DNA from: Macrolepiota albuminosa
Taxonomy: Eukaryota; Basidiomycota; Agaricomycetes; Agaricales; Agaricaceae
Assembly: GCA_027475525.1 (NCBI GenBank)
Contig: JAMWFC010000117.1
Coordinates: 3,024,183 to 3,088,182, forward strand
Length of the DNA: 64,000 bases
Direction of reading: 5' to 3'
Positions 36,216 through 48,710 of this stretch are shown in pieces (position 1 is the first letter of the stretch; the number at the start of each line of letters is the position of its first letter). A program made the position numbers and the translations under genes. Below the pieces are notes generated by a model. That model worked only from the letters and a program-made list of their open reading frames with translations, was not told the DNA's origin and ran no database searches.

Positions 36216-38900
36216 CTTGCACAGCCACACCATGCAAATTTCAAACAGGGAATCGATGAGTAATCCCATACCTGCAGTTTCCACTGACGGCAGGCAGAAT
36301 GCCCACGACCTACGGGGAGACCCAGCAGACACCCAGGACGCGTCAGCATCCAATACGGGTCAGGCAAGACCCAAGGCTTGAGACCAAGGTTGGAGCACCG
36401 ACCTGGCCAGGAATGAAAGCGAGGCCCAGAGAGCTGAAAGCTCACAGCAGGATGGTCAGCAATGTCTCCAGGACAAGATGCCAGGGGGATTAACTCCCCC
36501 AGTTATGCAGTTGCCAGGAGGACTGCAACGGTCTAGCCGATTAGCTTTAAAAGGGCCCTCTGAGGACGGCCGACAGTCAACAGATGCCTATGGCGCCTCA
36601 GAAGACACCGAGTCGTCAGTACGGACTGGGAGAGCTCTTCCTCCGAGCTGGAGTAGTGGGACCAGGCGGTCCACAGTGGGCTCAATGCCTTCTAAGATGG
36701 CGGAAGCCTGCATAGAAGAGGTACCAGAGGAGGCTGCAAGGCCTGAAGTATCCTGCACGGAAAACCGATTCCCGTGCACACCAGCAGTGGAGGAAGCTCT
36801 GGAGGTTGTAGAGCTTCCAGAGGAGGTGATTGAGTCGTCAAGTGACGACAACGCCAGAGCAGAGGAGCAGTGGCTGAAAACCGTGTACACCGTGCGCTTG
36901 TGGGTGTTCTGGGACTTGCACCCTGAGGTGATGAAATACACCACCCAAGCGTGACTCGAGCGCTACATGTCAGCACATATAGTAGCACTTAGGCGACAAA
37001 GGCATGAAGTGCCCAATGTATTCAGTACAAAATATACTGATTTGATGGTGAGAGTGCTCACTATTGAGCTGCAAATGTATGTGCAGCGGAAGGCCACATG
37101 GCAATTGGGGGCCTCGACCCCCTGGAGCCACATGTCCAAGGAATGCTCGGCATGGCGCAATCAAGATGTCGGAATTGAGCTAGTGGAGGCACTAGCACAG
37201 GCGCAGGAAGTGCCTGAAGCAAGACCGGTGAGTACTTTCTATACTCCAGCAGGACAAGAGTGGCGTGAGGAGCCCCCACACATGCGTAACAAAGACCTTA
37301 GGACAGATATGTCAGGTCTGGATGGGCACAATAGTACCGTGCTCAAGGTGGAGAGCAAGGCATCTGTGATGCCGCATGTGCCCATGGCAGAAACGTTGAG
37401 CGACAGAGTTGCGTATCAACATATGCGCAATGGCGACCTCAGGACTAAGGGACAGTCCCTTATTGACAATCAGAGCATTGTATTCGAGGGTACTAAGCCC
37501 ATTGACGAGATGCGTCGTCAATTCATCACGCAGGGTCAGGAGAATCAAGCTTCTCCAGTCCCAGGGTGGTGCAACGATCATGATCGAGGAGACTTCCTCA
37601 ATTGAGATGGCGCCACAAGACGTGATGCCCCTGGTAATGGCTGGGATGACGGCCCTAGGTCGACTCCTTGAGATGAGGGCAATTATGCCCACAGTCGAGG
37701 AGGCTCGGGACGTCCTCTGCAGTGTGGACGAGGGAAGTCACTTCCCCAGGCCACTGATTTGGTGACTAGATCCCCGGGTCAGCGGGAGGCCATTCAAATG
37801 CATCGTGAAGCCATGCACGATTGCCTGCATTGAGTAGTTGATGATGCCCTGGGTGTAACCTTACGGTTACCAGATGGGGTAAAGCTGCGTAAAGCAGACA
37901 GTAGGCATATTCACGCCTATACAGGTGCGTCCAAGTTCAGCGACTTGAAGGATTGGGCAATGGATGTATGCACCCATCTCGCCATGTGCTTATACAGAGG
38001 CGACCATATGGAACGAGAACGGATCTTCGTTCTTCCTGAGTTCTTGGCCGGAGAGGCCATGAGGTGGTTTCAACGGGCAGTACTGCATGTCAACCATGTC
38101 CAGTATGACTGGACGTTCAAAGGAGTCCTTACAGGACTGTATGATTGATTCATGCACCCCTCAACACTCCAGGATGCGAGGCGGGATTTCCAGTCCACCA
38201 AGTACACCGAGAAGTTGGGAGTGCAAGAGTTCTATGATACCCTTAACGACCATGCCCAGAATATGGCAGTATACCCAGATGGGTATACAATGCTCGAAAT
38301 ATTCTTGGATGGCATTCCAGCGGACATGCACCGCTATCTGATATGTGAGGATGGACTGTCCCCAGAAGTCAACGATGTGGAAGAGTTTGTGGCATATGCC
38401 ATCAGGTATGAGCAGTCCCTGAAGACTGCTAACCACTACAAACAGGACTTGTTTTGTGTGTGGCCAACCAGGCCACTACGCTACCAACTGCCCCGCAAAG
38501 CTGGGAGCCCTGAGAAAGGGGTATACACCCTGCGCCCACCTTCAAGCTGCACATACTGCAGCTGCGAGTGGGAGTGACAGAGACGTGTCTGCCGAGTCTG
38601 AGGCAGAGCACCCCACAAACGACCAGGAGCCCCCAGAGGAGGCATCGGGCACCGAGCCTAAGAGTGTGGTCATGGAGGGGGAGGAGTACGTCACAGTCGA
38701 CATATATGACGACGTCTACGACAATGAGTACTACAGTCACGACAGCAACTCTGAGTGCCTAGCGGCGATGATGGATTGGCCGTCTACAAATGATCCTGAA
38801 AAGAATAACGTGGTTCAGATGAAAAAGGTGACTCTTCATTGTGCAGAGGGCACTTTGCAGCACCCTACATTGAAACGGGCAGACAAGGAGTGCCTGGTCT
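36216..38900 (+). pseudogene. Chromovirus gag
   Basis: One frame runs from about 36478 through a Gly/Ser/Glu-rich N-terminus and a retroviral-type capsid core (FLAGEAMRWFQRAVLHV, LYD-stop-FMHPSTLQDARRDF) to a zinc knuckle. In-frame stops, such as 36952-36954, 37603-37605 and 38146-38148, are all TGA. At 38147 the expected residue is Arg (CGA). The CCHC knuckle (CFVCGQPGHYATNC) is in the +1 frame relative to the capsid, a single-base shift just before it (about 38446-38450). The start of gag is not certain. Confidence 0.85.
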
Positions 38901-38929
38901 TGTATGTGGACGTAGATGGCCACAAGGCA

Positions 38930-39560
38930 TGGACCTTATGAGACTCTGGGAGTACTATGTCGGGCATAACGCCCCAGTTTGCCCATGTGTACGGAATATC
39001 CATGCAGGAGTTGAATATGCCATTGGCGTTACAGCTGGGCACCGTAGGGAGCTGAGCCATGGTGCAGTATGGGACAAATGTGACTGTCCAAACACCGGGC
39101 TCATGTAGCCGGGAATACATGTAGGGAGCTGAGCCATGGTGCAGTATGGGACAAATGTGACTGTCCAAACACCGGGCTCATGTAGCCGGGAATACATGGA
39201 TGTAGCGAACTTTGATCGCTATGATATGATACTGGAAACACCATTCATGCGGCGTAACAAAGTCATATTAGACTTTGACCACTGTCAGGTACTAGTGAAT
39301 GGGAAAGTGATCCCAGCTGAACAAGCTACAGCAGGCAACACTGATAATCGTCTGCGACATCATCGCACTACAGAGAAACACAAGGAGTCTCCATGACTTG
39401 GCCAGTGCAGAGTGCTGGCGGTGGAGGATGTGGAGGAGGAAGTGCAGGCTATGCCTGGACTGAGCACAGACCACAACATGGTGATGATGAGCGAGGAGGA
39501 GTATCAAGCCTCCAAGAGGAGCGACGAGCGAATAATCGCTCCTGATATTTGAGGCGCAAA
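38930..39560 (+). pseudogene. Chromovirus protease
   Basis: Aspartic protease with active site DSGSTMSG at 38942, preceded by a TGA at 38939-38941, and flap/FD region FDRYDMILETPFM. The 77-bp duplication 39044-39197 doubles the middle. Removing one copy keeps the frame. A further TGA follows GTVGS. Confidence 0.88.
39044..39197. repeat. Exact 77-bp tandem duplication (39044-39120, 39121-39197)
   Basis: In the chromovirus protease; matches one extra base by chance. Deleting one copy puts SREYMDVANFDRYD in frame. Confidence 0.95.
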
Positions 39561-39606
39561 GCCTCCAGACAAGCGCCATCAAAAGGCAAGACAATGGGAG
39601 GACTCA

Positions 39607-41600
39607 GTGGATGTATGTCCACCTACATCCTCACGAGTCAAGTTGGATGACTTGAGAGACAGCATCCGAGAGGCGGAAGCCTCAGGAGAGGGGGACACAC
39701 GGTCCCTATGGAAACAACCAGCACCCCTGCCAGAGTACGACTGGGCATACGACCCCCGAATGCCGCAAGAGTGGAACAAGCTGGTGGCAGCCACATGTGC
39801 ACGAAACGTGCACCAGAGACAGATGACTGTCAAACCAGCATATCGCCAGCCAGCCTCAGACAAGGTTTCCGTAGCGTACTCACTTGTACGTGAGGGAAAA
39901 AGCCTTGTGGCTTATAAGGCAGCGGCAGTGGGTTCTCCACTGAGACTACATATACCCGATGACAGTGTCAATCAGGTGCTCGCAATGCACGAGCAATATG
40001 CACCGCCGCCTCGGTCACCCTCAGAGACGGTGGAAGTACTTCCCCCGGTGCATATGAAGGAGAAGCAGAAGGCGACAAGCCTTCATGAGGAAGATATACC
40101 TCGGTTGCGTCAGCAATGGCAAGAAGAATTTGCCGACATGGTCAACGGGACCAAGGAGGAGCTCCCGCCATGGTGGTAGGTGAACCATGAGATCAATCTC
40201 ATAGACAAGAGCAAGCAATATAAGTACCACTTGCCGCGATGCCCGCACACACTCCAGGAGCAACTACGCAATAAAACTAATCGCTATTTGAATGCTCAAT
40301 GGTGGTCCCCATGTACCACTGCTCAAGCTGCACCATTATTGTGCATCCCGAAGAAGGATGGATCCCTTCGAACAGCTCTTAATGCACGTCAGCGCAATGA
40401 CAACACTATAAAGGATGTAACTCCTTTACCAGATCAGGAGGTGATCCGGGAAGACGTGGCTTGGGCAAAGTATCGCTCAAAGGTTGACCTTACTGATGCT
40501 TATGAGCAGGTGCGCATTCGCACTGAAGACGTACTCAAGACCATATTTGCATTGATCATAGGCACGTTCATGAGCAACATAATGCAGATTGGAGACTGTA
40601 ATGCTCCTGCAACCTTCCAGAGGCTAATGACCTCTATTTTTCGAGACGTAATAGGACGGTTTATGCACGTCTACTTAGATGATATATTCATCTACTCGGA
40701 TTCTATGGAGGAGCATGAGCAGCACCTCAGAGTCGTATTCGAACGACTATGCAAGTACAAGTTGTACTTGAAGTGGAAGAAATGTGAGCTTTACGCTCAG
40801 AGTATAGACTGCCTAGGGCATGTCATAGATGAGCGGGGTATCCACCCTGATCAGGACAAGCTCAATCGCATTCAGAAGTGGCGCATGCCCCAAAACTACA
40901 ATGACATCCAACGATTCGTTGGCCTTGTCAACTACATATCGAGCTTCTTGCCTGATGTCACGGCCTATACTGGGCCACTTATGGCCATGACGCAGAATGG
41001 GTCACCGTTCAATTGGAGGCCATTGCACTAGCGGTGCTTTGAGATGGTCAAACGGTGCTGTACAAAAACTCTGGTGATTCGACCAATCGACCCTAGACGG
41101 GACGAGCCAATATGGCTCATTTGCGATGCATCCAAGACAGGCGTCGGAGCCATGTATGGTCAGGGAAGCAGCTGGCAGACTTGCCGCCCAGCAGGGTTCA
41201 TGTCAAAGAAGTTCACGACGGCCCAGCAAAACTATGTGGTGCATGAGCTGGAGACTCTTGCCATACTCAAGGCCCTTCTCAAGTGGGAGGATAAGCTGAT
41301 GGGATATCCCATCCACATCATAACGGACCACAAGGCCCTTGAGTTCTTCAAAACTCAGGTGAACTTGTCACCGCGTCAGCGACGTTGGATAGACTACATG
41401 TCGAGATACCAGTTCGACATCACCTATGTTAAAGATGAACTCAACAAAGTGGCAGACTGCTTGTCATAGACTACATGTCGAGATACCAGTTCGACATCAC
41501 CTATGTTAAAGATGAACTCAACAAAGTGGCAGACTGCTTGTCGCGCTACTTTGAGAGTGATGTAGTTGGGGAGGCTCACGAGCCTCATGAGTATGTGCAG
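39607..41600 (+). pseudogene. Chromovirus reverse transcriptase and RNase H
   Basis: Reverse transcriptase landmarks: KKDGSLRTALNARQRN, KVDLTDAYEQVRI, and the catalytic box HVYLDDIFIYS. RNase H part: ICDASKTGVGAMYGQ, ITDHKALEFF, and ELNKVADCLSR. All are in one frame after removing one copy of the 77-bp duplication at 41389. TAG stops at 40177-40179 and 41029-41031 interrupt it. Confidence 0.93.
41389..41542. repeat. Exact 77-bp tandem duplication (41389-41465, 41466-41542)
   Basis: At the end of the RNase H domain. Deleting one copy joins VADCLS to RYFESD in frame. Confidence 0.95.
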
Positions 41601-41999
41601 GCAGACTGCCGCATAGACCCAGATGGAGAGGATTTACCTCTCCACCGATACCAGGAGCTCAGGGAGCATGTCCTGAAAGTACACGCTATGCATGACGATG
41701 AACGGAGGCAAAGCACTCGCCTCAGGAAGCAGTGTGAAGAGCGGGATGTAGCCGCCCAGTTGCTCAAGGAGCATGAAGTCGTGGACCCAGCGTCACCTGG
41801 GGAGCACGAGTGCCCCGATATACCCATTATGCTGGCGGAGATGCTTGAAGGCGAATTGCCTTCATCCCAGCCTCCTAGCCTGGTCAGCGACGACTTCTGG
41901 ATGGAAGTGGTGCAGGACTATGGCGATGATTCTCTCTTCGCCGAGATAATTGCCAATCCTGACAACCATCCTCGGTTCAGGCATGAGCCTGGTGGACTG

Positions 42000-43355
42000 A
42001 TCACAACAGAGAACCGTCAAGGAGTGGCGGTGGTCTGCCTCCCCTGTACGTGAACCATTGTTATGCAGGTCTTGGACCAGGCCCATGCACTGGTGGGGCA
42101 CTTTGGTGCTGCCAGGACGTTGGGCTACATCCGGAGATGGTATTGGTGGCCACGTATGGCCCAAGAAGTGACTAAGTTCTGCGCCTCATGCGCAGCATGT
42201 CAGAGGGCAACCCGGGAAGCTACACCAGCTACCTGTGCTGGTGAAACCTTGGGATTCCATTGGAATGGACTTCGTAGGTCCCTTTCCCGAGTCCAGAGGG
42301 TTCGATTACCTCTGGGTGGTAATATGCCGCACAACAAGCATGGTGCACCTCATGCCGGTGTGAACTATGCTGACGGCTAAGGAGCTGTCATAGATCTACC
42401 TTAGGGAGATCGTTAGGCTGCATGGGCTGCCTAGTACCATTGTGAGCGATTGTGACTCAAAGCTCACGTCTCAATGGTGGAGGGAACTCCACAAACTGTT
42501 AGGAGCATGACTCTTCATGTCGACATCCTTCCATCCTCAAATGGATGGGCAAACAGAGCAGGCTAACCACAGTATAGGCCAGATTCTGAGGGCAGTTGTT
42601 TGCCCTGACCAACGGGACTGGGTGGACTGGTATCCACTCACTGAGTTTGCGATTAATGCAAGTATCTCAAATACGACAGGGTATGCGCCCTTTGAGCTCA
42701 ACGGAGGGTACTTGCCCTCCATGCTGCACGAAGTTTGTGCTGATATGGTGCTCACCGAGGAGTTGTCGAGTTTGCCAGGCAGGCCCTGGAGAACATTGCG
42801 GCGGCACATGACGCCATCATAGAGACGCGAGTCTTTCAGGCGAAAAACGCCAATCACCGTAGGCGAGCAGAACCGCCAATAGCAGTAGGAGCGTTGGTTT
42901 ACCTGTCAACGCGTAACCTGAGACTCTCAAAGGGTCGGGTGAGTAAACTCTGCCCGAAATGGGTAGGCCCATACCGCGTTCTAGACGCAGAGCCAAGTAC
43001 CTCCAACTACGTGTTGGAGCTGCCTCTGGCATTACAGGAACAACGCATCATTCCAAAGTTTCACGTGTCACTGTTGTGACCATACAGCGCGTCTGACGAT
43101 GCGCTATTCCCTAACAGGGCAATCCCGGGCCCCTATGATTTTGGGGCTCCAGACGATGACAAATGGTTTGTCGAGTGCATCATTGAGCACCGGTGGACTA
43201 AGCGTAATATGCTCGAGTTTAAGGTGCGCTGGTTCCTCGGGAACACAACATGGGAGCCACACTCCCATTGCTCCAAGTTGGTGGCACTTGACCGTTATTT
43301 GGAGTTGAAGAGCATTAAGCGCCCACATCAATTAAGTAAGCATGCCGGCGCTTAA
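42000..43355 (+). pseudogene. Chromovirus integrase with C-terminal chromodomain
   Basis: HHCC zinc region (HALVGHFGAARTLGYI, CASCAACQ), core with first Asp in SIGMDFVGPF, second Asp in IVSDCDSKLTSQWW and Glu in GQTEQANHS, then a GPY/F-type domain (KWVGPYRVLDAEPS) and a chromodomain (ECIIEHRWTKRNMLEFKVRW, TTWEPHSHC). Chromodomains steer such elements to heterochromatin. A frame change lies near 42230. Stops include TGA at 42361 and 42508 and TAG at 42391. SDCD where SDRD is usual fits a CGT-to-TGT change. Confidence 0.92.
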
Positions 43356-43436
43356 TTTGATCGGCAGTGCCGATTGCAGCTGTGGCTGAAACATGTCTTA
43401 AAAGGCGAAATTTCTTTTTCGCTTTTTTCCTTAACC

Positions 43437-46400
43437 ATGGACAGCATGCCTGTGGACCAAAGTGAGCAGCAGCAGGTTGAGTTTGTGCTGTTGGTCTTAC
43501 CGTCGGCTGAAGGGGGGGGGCAGATGGCTCCTCCGCTGACCCAAAATGCGCCCCAGTGGGGACAGTCGCAACAGGCTATGGGCTTCCCACAGCAGCAGCA
43601 ACCACCAGTGGCGGGCTACCTGCCGCAGCAGCTGGTGATCAGTGGCTATCCGCTACACCAACCTATGCAGGGCAACTTCATGCCCCAGAATGCACCTGTA
43701 GGCGGCTATCAGCCCCAACAACCAGTAGCGGGCACTTATGTGCCACATCATGCAGAGGGCCAATCCCAGCAACAGGCCTACGGGGGGCTAGTCAGCCCCC
43801 AAGCAGCACCAGGATGGGGGCAGTTTGCCCCCGCTATAGCGAGAGGGGCTATGGGCGCACATCCTTTGCCCCAGTTTACCGCCCCGGCACACTACCCTGG
43901 CATGGGTGGTGTGCCTGTAATGATGCCGTACCCCCCGGCTTGGATGGGGGCGTGGGGCGCAATGCCCCAGTACGATGCCTCAGGTCAGCTTCCCTGTCGA
44001 CCACAGTACCAGTCGACAATCTAGAGGGACACCAAGCACCCCTTGTGCAGGCCACCGCGGCCATTGAGAGTACAGAAACTCTCAATACAGAATGAAGCAT
44101 CAGTTCATCGGCTAATGTGCCGACAGAGAGCCTGGCCAAGCTTTCCTTGCTACAGTGGCTGGAGATGCCACATCAATTCGAGCCCAGCTCGGAAGAAGAG
44201 TCGTGTCTTTGATGTGACAAAGGAAAAGCACGGGCTGTCGAGCCCAGTCTCGACCAGGACTTAGTCCTGGCTACCCTTCTCCAATGCCTGGGAGACAACA
44301 GGTATGATGTACCCGCAGAGTCATCATACCTCCACGATGCAGAGGCAGTCATCTTCATCAGCTGGATGATGGATGACATGGATCATATGCGTGCCCAGCG
44401 CAAAACTGATCTCCTTGCCTTATCGGCTGCTCATAAGCGGCAGACTACACCCCCGAGTCGGGACACCGACTCCAGCAAAAGGACGCATTGGCAAGGAGTG
44501 GAAGATGCGCCCTCCCGCTCGATTCAGTCGAGCGTTGTCGCCCCCAGCTGGAAGGCTGGACTAGAACAGGACATCCTTCCCTATGAAGATGCCCCTGCTC
44601 CAGCTGCCCCCTGGCTTATCCAGCGCCTCGCCAGCGGCGCATCTGAGGTCGCATCTTTGTGACCATTATCCGTGGTTTCCACCACGCACTCTGGGGAGCA
44701 GAGTTCCAGGGGCGTAAGCACACGCCCCACTGAGGCTAAGGCCTCACAACCCCGAAAGAATCGTCGGGGTAAGCAGCCGGAAGGGCATGCATACGTCAAC
44801 GTGTACTTCTCCGAGGATGCCCCGAAAGGGGCCCCAGGGGCTAACATCCCCTTCTTACCTGCAATACTGGTAGAGGGCCTGCCAGCCTGACTCCCGCAGT
44901 GTGTGTGGGCAATGGACCCACAGCCTGATAAGTCGGTGTCAGAGAGGCTGCCATCCCCGCCCTCCAATGATGATTGGTATGAGGAGCCTGAAGAGGCTCG
45001 CATGGAATCCCCTGTGCCGCACGAGACAGCAGCACAACGTATGGCACGTGAACAGCGCAACAGCAATTGATGGGCCAAGATGGACTGTCAGGCACAGGAT
45101 AGCGCCAAACGAGGAGCTGCCCTCCTCGAGGACGAAACCGGGCGCATCCCTGATGCGCTCGGTGTTGTGATCTACCATGATCACACTGTTGAGCACCAGA
45201 ACTCATTCTTTGGCATGGGGTTATCTCCCCAGTTCTATTGGTTGCCAGTGACCAATACTATCTTTGTCAGGCAAGAAGCCCACGCAGCCAGGTCCTTCAA
45301 GGCCAATAAAGAGGGCAACGCCATGTCGATGCCCCACAACAGTAAGGTGTACTAAGTGGCACCTCACGGGTTTCCCCACAGTCCTCAAGAAGTCCACAGG
45401 CTTCATTCACTGATGAACAACTAGTTTATGCCGATTCATCAGCATCAGTTGGGCTATCTATTGCTCAACGAATTCAAGCGGGTGGCGCTAAACTGCCACT
45501 CTACTGCCCGAGACAGAGCCATGTCTCACTTACTCAATGAGGTTGCATATAAGACCATCGCGGTACCCTTCGTGAGTCCAGAGGAGCGGGAGAACATCCC
45601 GCGAATGATTGTGCCAACGTGGATCTATCGCCGCAAAGAGGGAGGGAGAATTGCCTTTGTTGGCCTTACTCCCCCTGATCCAAAGCAACCGTTTGCTTTG
45701 GACTATCTGGGCTCATATGCCCTCCTCTATGGACGTTCTGGGACGTCCAACGTATGGACCGGTCTGGCCATGGACCGTGCCATGCGCATTCATTGGCGCA
45801 GCCTTTTTGGATTTACGCTTGTATGTGCCCTCAGCGCCAGCCGCCCCTCCAAGACCACGGTACACAAGTACCTGGCCTATGTATTCGCAAGGCCAGGCCT
45901 CTACAAAGAGGCTGTGGCCGAGTACGAGGCGGCTACGGGGCAAGTCTTTGTGCCCCTCCACGCCGACGACCCTAACTTCTAGGCTCGGGCTGTGGACATC
46001 CCAGAAGCATCAGCTTCCGTGTTCACCACTTCAGACATGTTACGTGTCCTTCTTCACAATCAAATTCTGATCAGCTGGGCTGACCATGCGTATACCTATG
46101 GGGTCACCTACTTGGCCCACCTCTTCTTCAGCGACAGCCGGCTCTACAACGAGGCGGCCGCTATCGACAACGAGAGGCTGCAACGCCTCGACCATTACGG
46201 TACACCCCAGTCCATTGCTCAGTGGGATGGGTGGCACGAGGCCACTATTGGCGATCAACAACGCCTGATGCTCCAGCAGCAGCACAGTCGTTGTGCTTAC
46301 AACGACGTGCTCACCAAGGGGATGTACCTCCTCATCGGGCAAGACATTCATGCCCGCGAGATCTGGATGCGCCAGTACCCGTCCGACACTGGGGATCTTC

Positions 46401-46630
46401 CTCATCCCCAACCACCTATCCCAGGGTCGATCATTGACCCCAATCTCACACTGTCCCCCCTCCGGGACTATGACGACTCCCTGCCAGTAGCAGGGCCCTC
46501 GGGCACTTCCTATGAGCCCACACCCGAGGATGAACTCCTCGACTACGACATGGACGATGCGACTGCCAATCCATTCCGGGAGCCTGGAGACTCTCCCATT
46601 GCCCCCGTCCCTGACTTACTGATGGCCTGA
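43437..46630 (+). pseudogene. Extra chromovirus ORF downstream of pol, unknown function
   Basis: Starts at an ATG at 43437 (MDSMPVDQSEQQQ) with a Gln/Pro/Gly-rich first 190 codons of repeated QQP/VAGY-type text. It changes frame near 44000 and then stays in one frame to the stop at 46628-46630, about 870 codons, interrupted by about seven stops (TGA at about 44658, 44888, 45068; TAA/TAG at about 45353, 45422, 45980). The second half looks like a folded domain (YHDHTVEHQNSFFGMG, TWIYRRKEGGRIAFVG, LLYGRSGTSNVWTGL, YLAHLFFSDSRLYNEAA), the end is acidic. I recognise no family. It is on the sense strand between pol and the polypurine tract, the position of env or accessory genes in some retroelements, but no signal peptide or membrane segment is evident. 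Confidence 0.75.
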
Positions 46631-46675
46631 CCATTGTATTATCTTGAGACCGTAGCTCGGTCTGATTGGGGGGTG

Positions 46676-46909
46676 TGTAGCGTAGTCTGCTATGTGGCGT
46701 TGACCACATAGCTTATACTTACAGTAGTAGTTAATATTATATTATATTTATTATAATATAATATTATTTACATTATTATATATATAGTTATACCAGCTGC
46801 TTACAAAGCAGCTTATTTTTGTTCTGTACTACATAGTCAATAGACCGGACTGGTCTGATTCTGTGCAGTGTGAACATTAAGCTCTCACAATCCCTGTAAC
46901 TTCGTTACA
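46676..46909 (+). repeat. Right LTR of the chromovirus
   Basis: 234 bp, same ends as the left LTR. Followed by ACCTG, the probable target duplication, and then LINE sequence. Confidence 0.97.
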
Positions 46910-48710
46910 ACCTGCCACTACCATTTGGACAATCAGTTTTCTCCCCTCCATTGAGGGGTGACTCTTTTCCCATGAAATTAGTGACTTGTCTATTTTCTCA
47001 ATGGTATTAGTCCAAGGAGCTGCTAACTCTATTTCATTCCCAAACCAGGCCCCCAGGATTCGTATTGCAGAGCCGTCTTCTGCTATGTGGATGCCATTTG
47101 GAATTATCTGAGCCTCAGGCCGTAGCCTTCTACTCCTTGTCAGTTTGTTTTGGAATTCTTTCACACCCATGGGGATGATTTCTGTTTTAGCGGTGTTAAA
47201 TTTTGCTCTTGATGCGATGCACCAATCATCAAGAATTCTTTCCAGGGTTTTCAGATCATCCTCCGCTGACAGGAACGTCGTGGTATCATCTGCAAAAAGG
47301 TTGGCAATAAGTTTTTTGCTATGGCCAGGAATCCTGAAGCCTTTCAAGTCCGATTCTCTGAGAGACGCTGCTAGGAGTTTGATAGCGAGGTCAAAAAGCA
47401 AACAGGAGAGAGGATCTCCTTGTCTTACACCTCTTGTGACTTGCCAAGGTGCACTGAGGACTCCGTTAATCATTATTCTGGTTTCGGCTCTATTGTACAG
47501 GGCCTTGACGGTGTTTATGTTTGGTGGGATACCGAAAGTTTCCAAAGTACGCCATAGGTATTCATGGTCAATTTTATCATAAGCTTTCTCCTGGTCCAGG
47601 GCAACAATCATTCCATTCTCCTCAGCTACCTCTGCATAATGTATCATCATTCTTATTAGTTTGGTCTGCTCAGTGATGCTCCTACCAGGTATAAAACCTG
47701 CTTGACTGGGATGAATCAAGTCTGTTATCACCTCTGCCAGTCTTTCTGCTAGAACCTTTGTGAATATTTTATAGTCCGTATTTAGGCATGTTATTGGCCT
47801 GTAATTGGCTATGTCTGTTTTATCATTCTTTTTATAGAGTGGGCACATCCACCCTTTTGCAAAGGTGGAGTTATCGCATATTCCAAACTCTTGTACATCA
47901 ATATAAACCCTGTTTAGGAGTTCCAGAACATCAAATACCGGCCTCTGAGTACCTCCACTTCCATTTAGTCTCATATCATTAACACATTGGTCATTTATTG
48001 ACTTCCAGAATTCGTATGGAATGCCATCCAGACCTGGTGCCAAGCTATTTTTTGATTTTTTGAGTGCCTTAGCAATTTCTAGTCTGACAATACTTGCCCC
48101 TAACTTACTATTCTGCCGGGGTGTGGTTCTTGTCTTGATATTACTCAGAACTTTAACAATTTTTTCCTCTCTAATCTCTCTAGGAACATCGGTGTATTGT
48201 CTTTGCAGGTTGTCGTGATATTCTCTGGCAAGGCTAGCCATTACATCCGATCTCTTCTCATATCTGTTGTCCTGTTCACCATCTCTAGTTTCTTTCAGGG
48301 CATAGATCAGATCTCTCGGTTTAGCCATCTTTCCAGAGCGCGTCCAATATTTGCCCATTGTCTCACCCATTATTCTGTTCTTAGTGGCAATCTTATCTCT
48401 CTTTTCGAGGTGGTTTTTCTTCGTTATGGAGTACATTTGAGACATGATGTTTCTCACTTTTTCTTGTTTTTCTTGGTCTTCCAAGCCGCTGTCATTCTGT
48501 GCTTCTCTTAGTTCCGATTCCAGTACCTTGATCTCTCTCTTATATTTCGGAACAATCATCTTATCCCTCTGCTTCGCCATATCTATTATTGCAGACTTCC
48601 ATGCCGAATATATTGTTTGAGGGTTATGCTCAGATGTCCTGCTATGGTGCTTCAACCTTTCCAAAGCTTTACATCCTTCTTCGTTTACAAAGGTCCTGAA
48701 CCTTTTGTCC
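46910..48710 (-). pseudogene. LINE ORF2, N-terminal linker and reverse transcriptase
   Basis: An uninterrupted frame of about 600 codons. Reverse transcriptase landmarks in order: NYRPITCLNTDYKIFTKVLA, GFIPGRSITEQT, ALDQEKAYDKIDHEYL (first catalytic Asp), GVRQGDPLSCLLFDLAI, and FADDTTTFLS (catalytic FADD). The frame ends at MVVAG, where the chromovirus LTR begins, and resumes with MSQYLTQ at 35885 on the far side of the insertion. No endonuclease domain precedes it. Confidence 0.92.

Larger units (their letters stand above)
35891..46909 (+). mobile_element. Ty3/gypsy chromovirus, 11.0 kb, nested in the LINE
   Basis: Two 234-bp LTRs (35891-36124 and 46676-46909) starting TGTAGCG and ending GTTACA. 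Flanking 5 bp are ACCCG on the left and ACCTG on the right, a target duplication with one change at a CpG. Interior order: gag with CCHC knuckle, protease, reverse transcriptase, RNase H, integrase, chromodomain, then a long extra ORF. A G-rich polypurine tract (ATTGGGGGGTG) abuts the right LTR. The primer-binding site after the left LTR is not obvious. The LTRs differ at only two visible positions, so the insertion is fairly young, yet the coding part carries many stop codons. Confidence 0.95.

Noticed and set aside
37300..38900. Host gene interpretation of the open frames around gag
   Set aside because: Capsid and CCHC signatures and position between the LTRs identify them as retroelement gag.
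43437..44024. Extra chromovirus ORF as an envelope gene
   Set aside because: No signal peptide or hydrophobic membrane span is visible; the head is Gln/Pro-rich.
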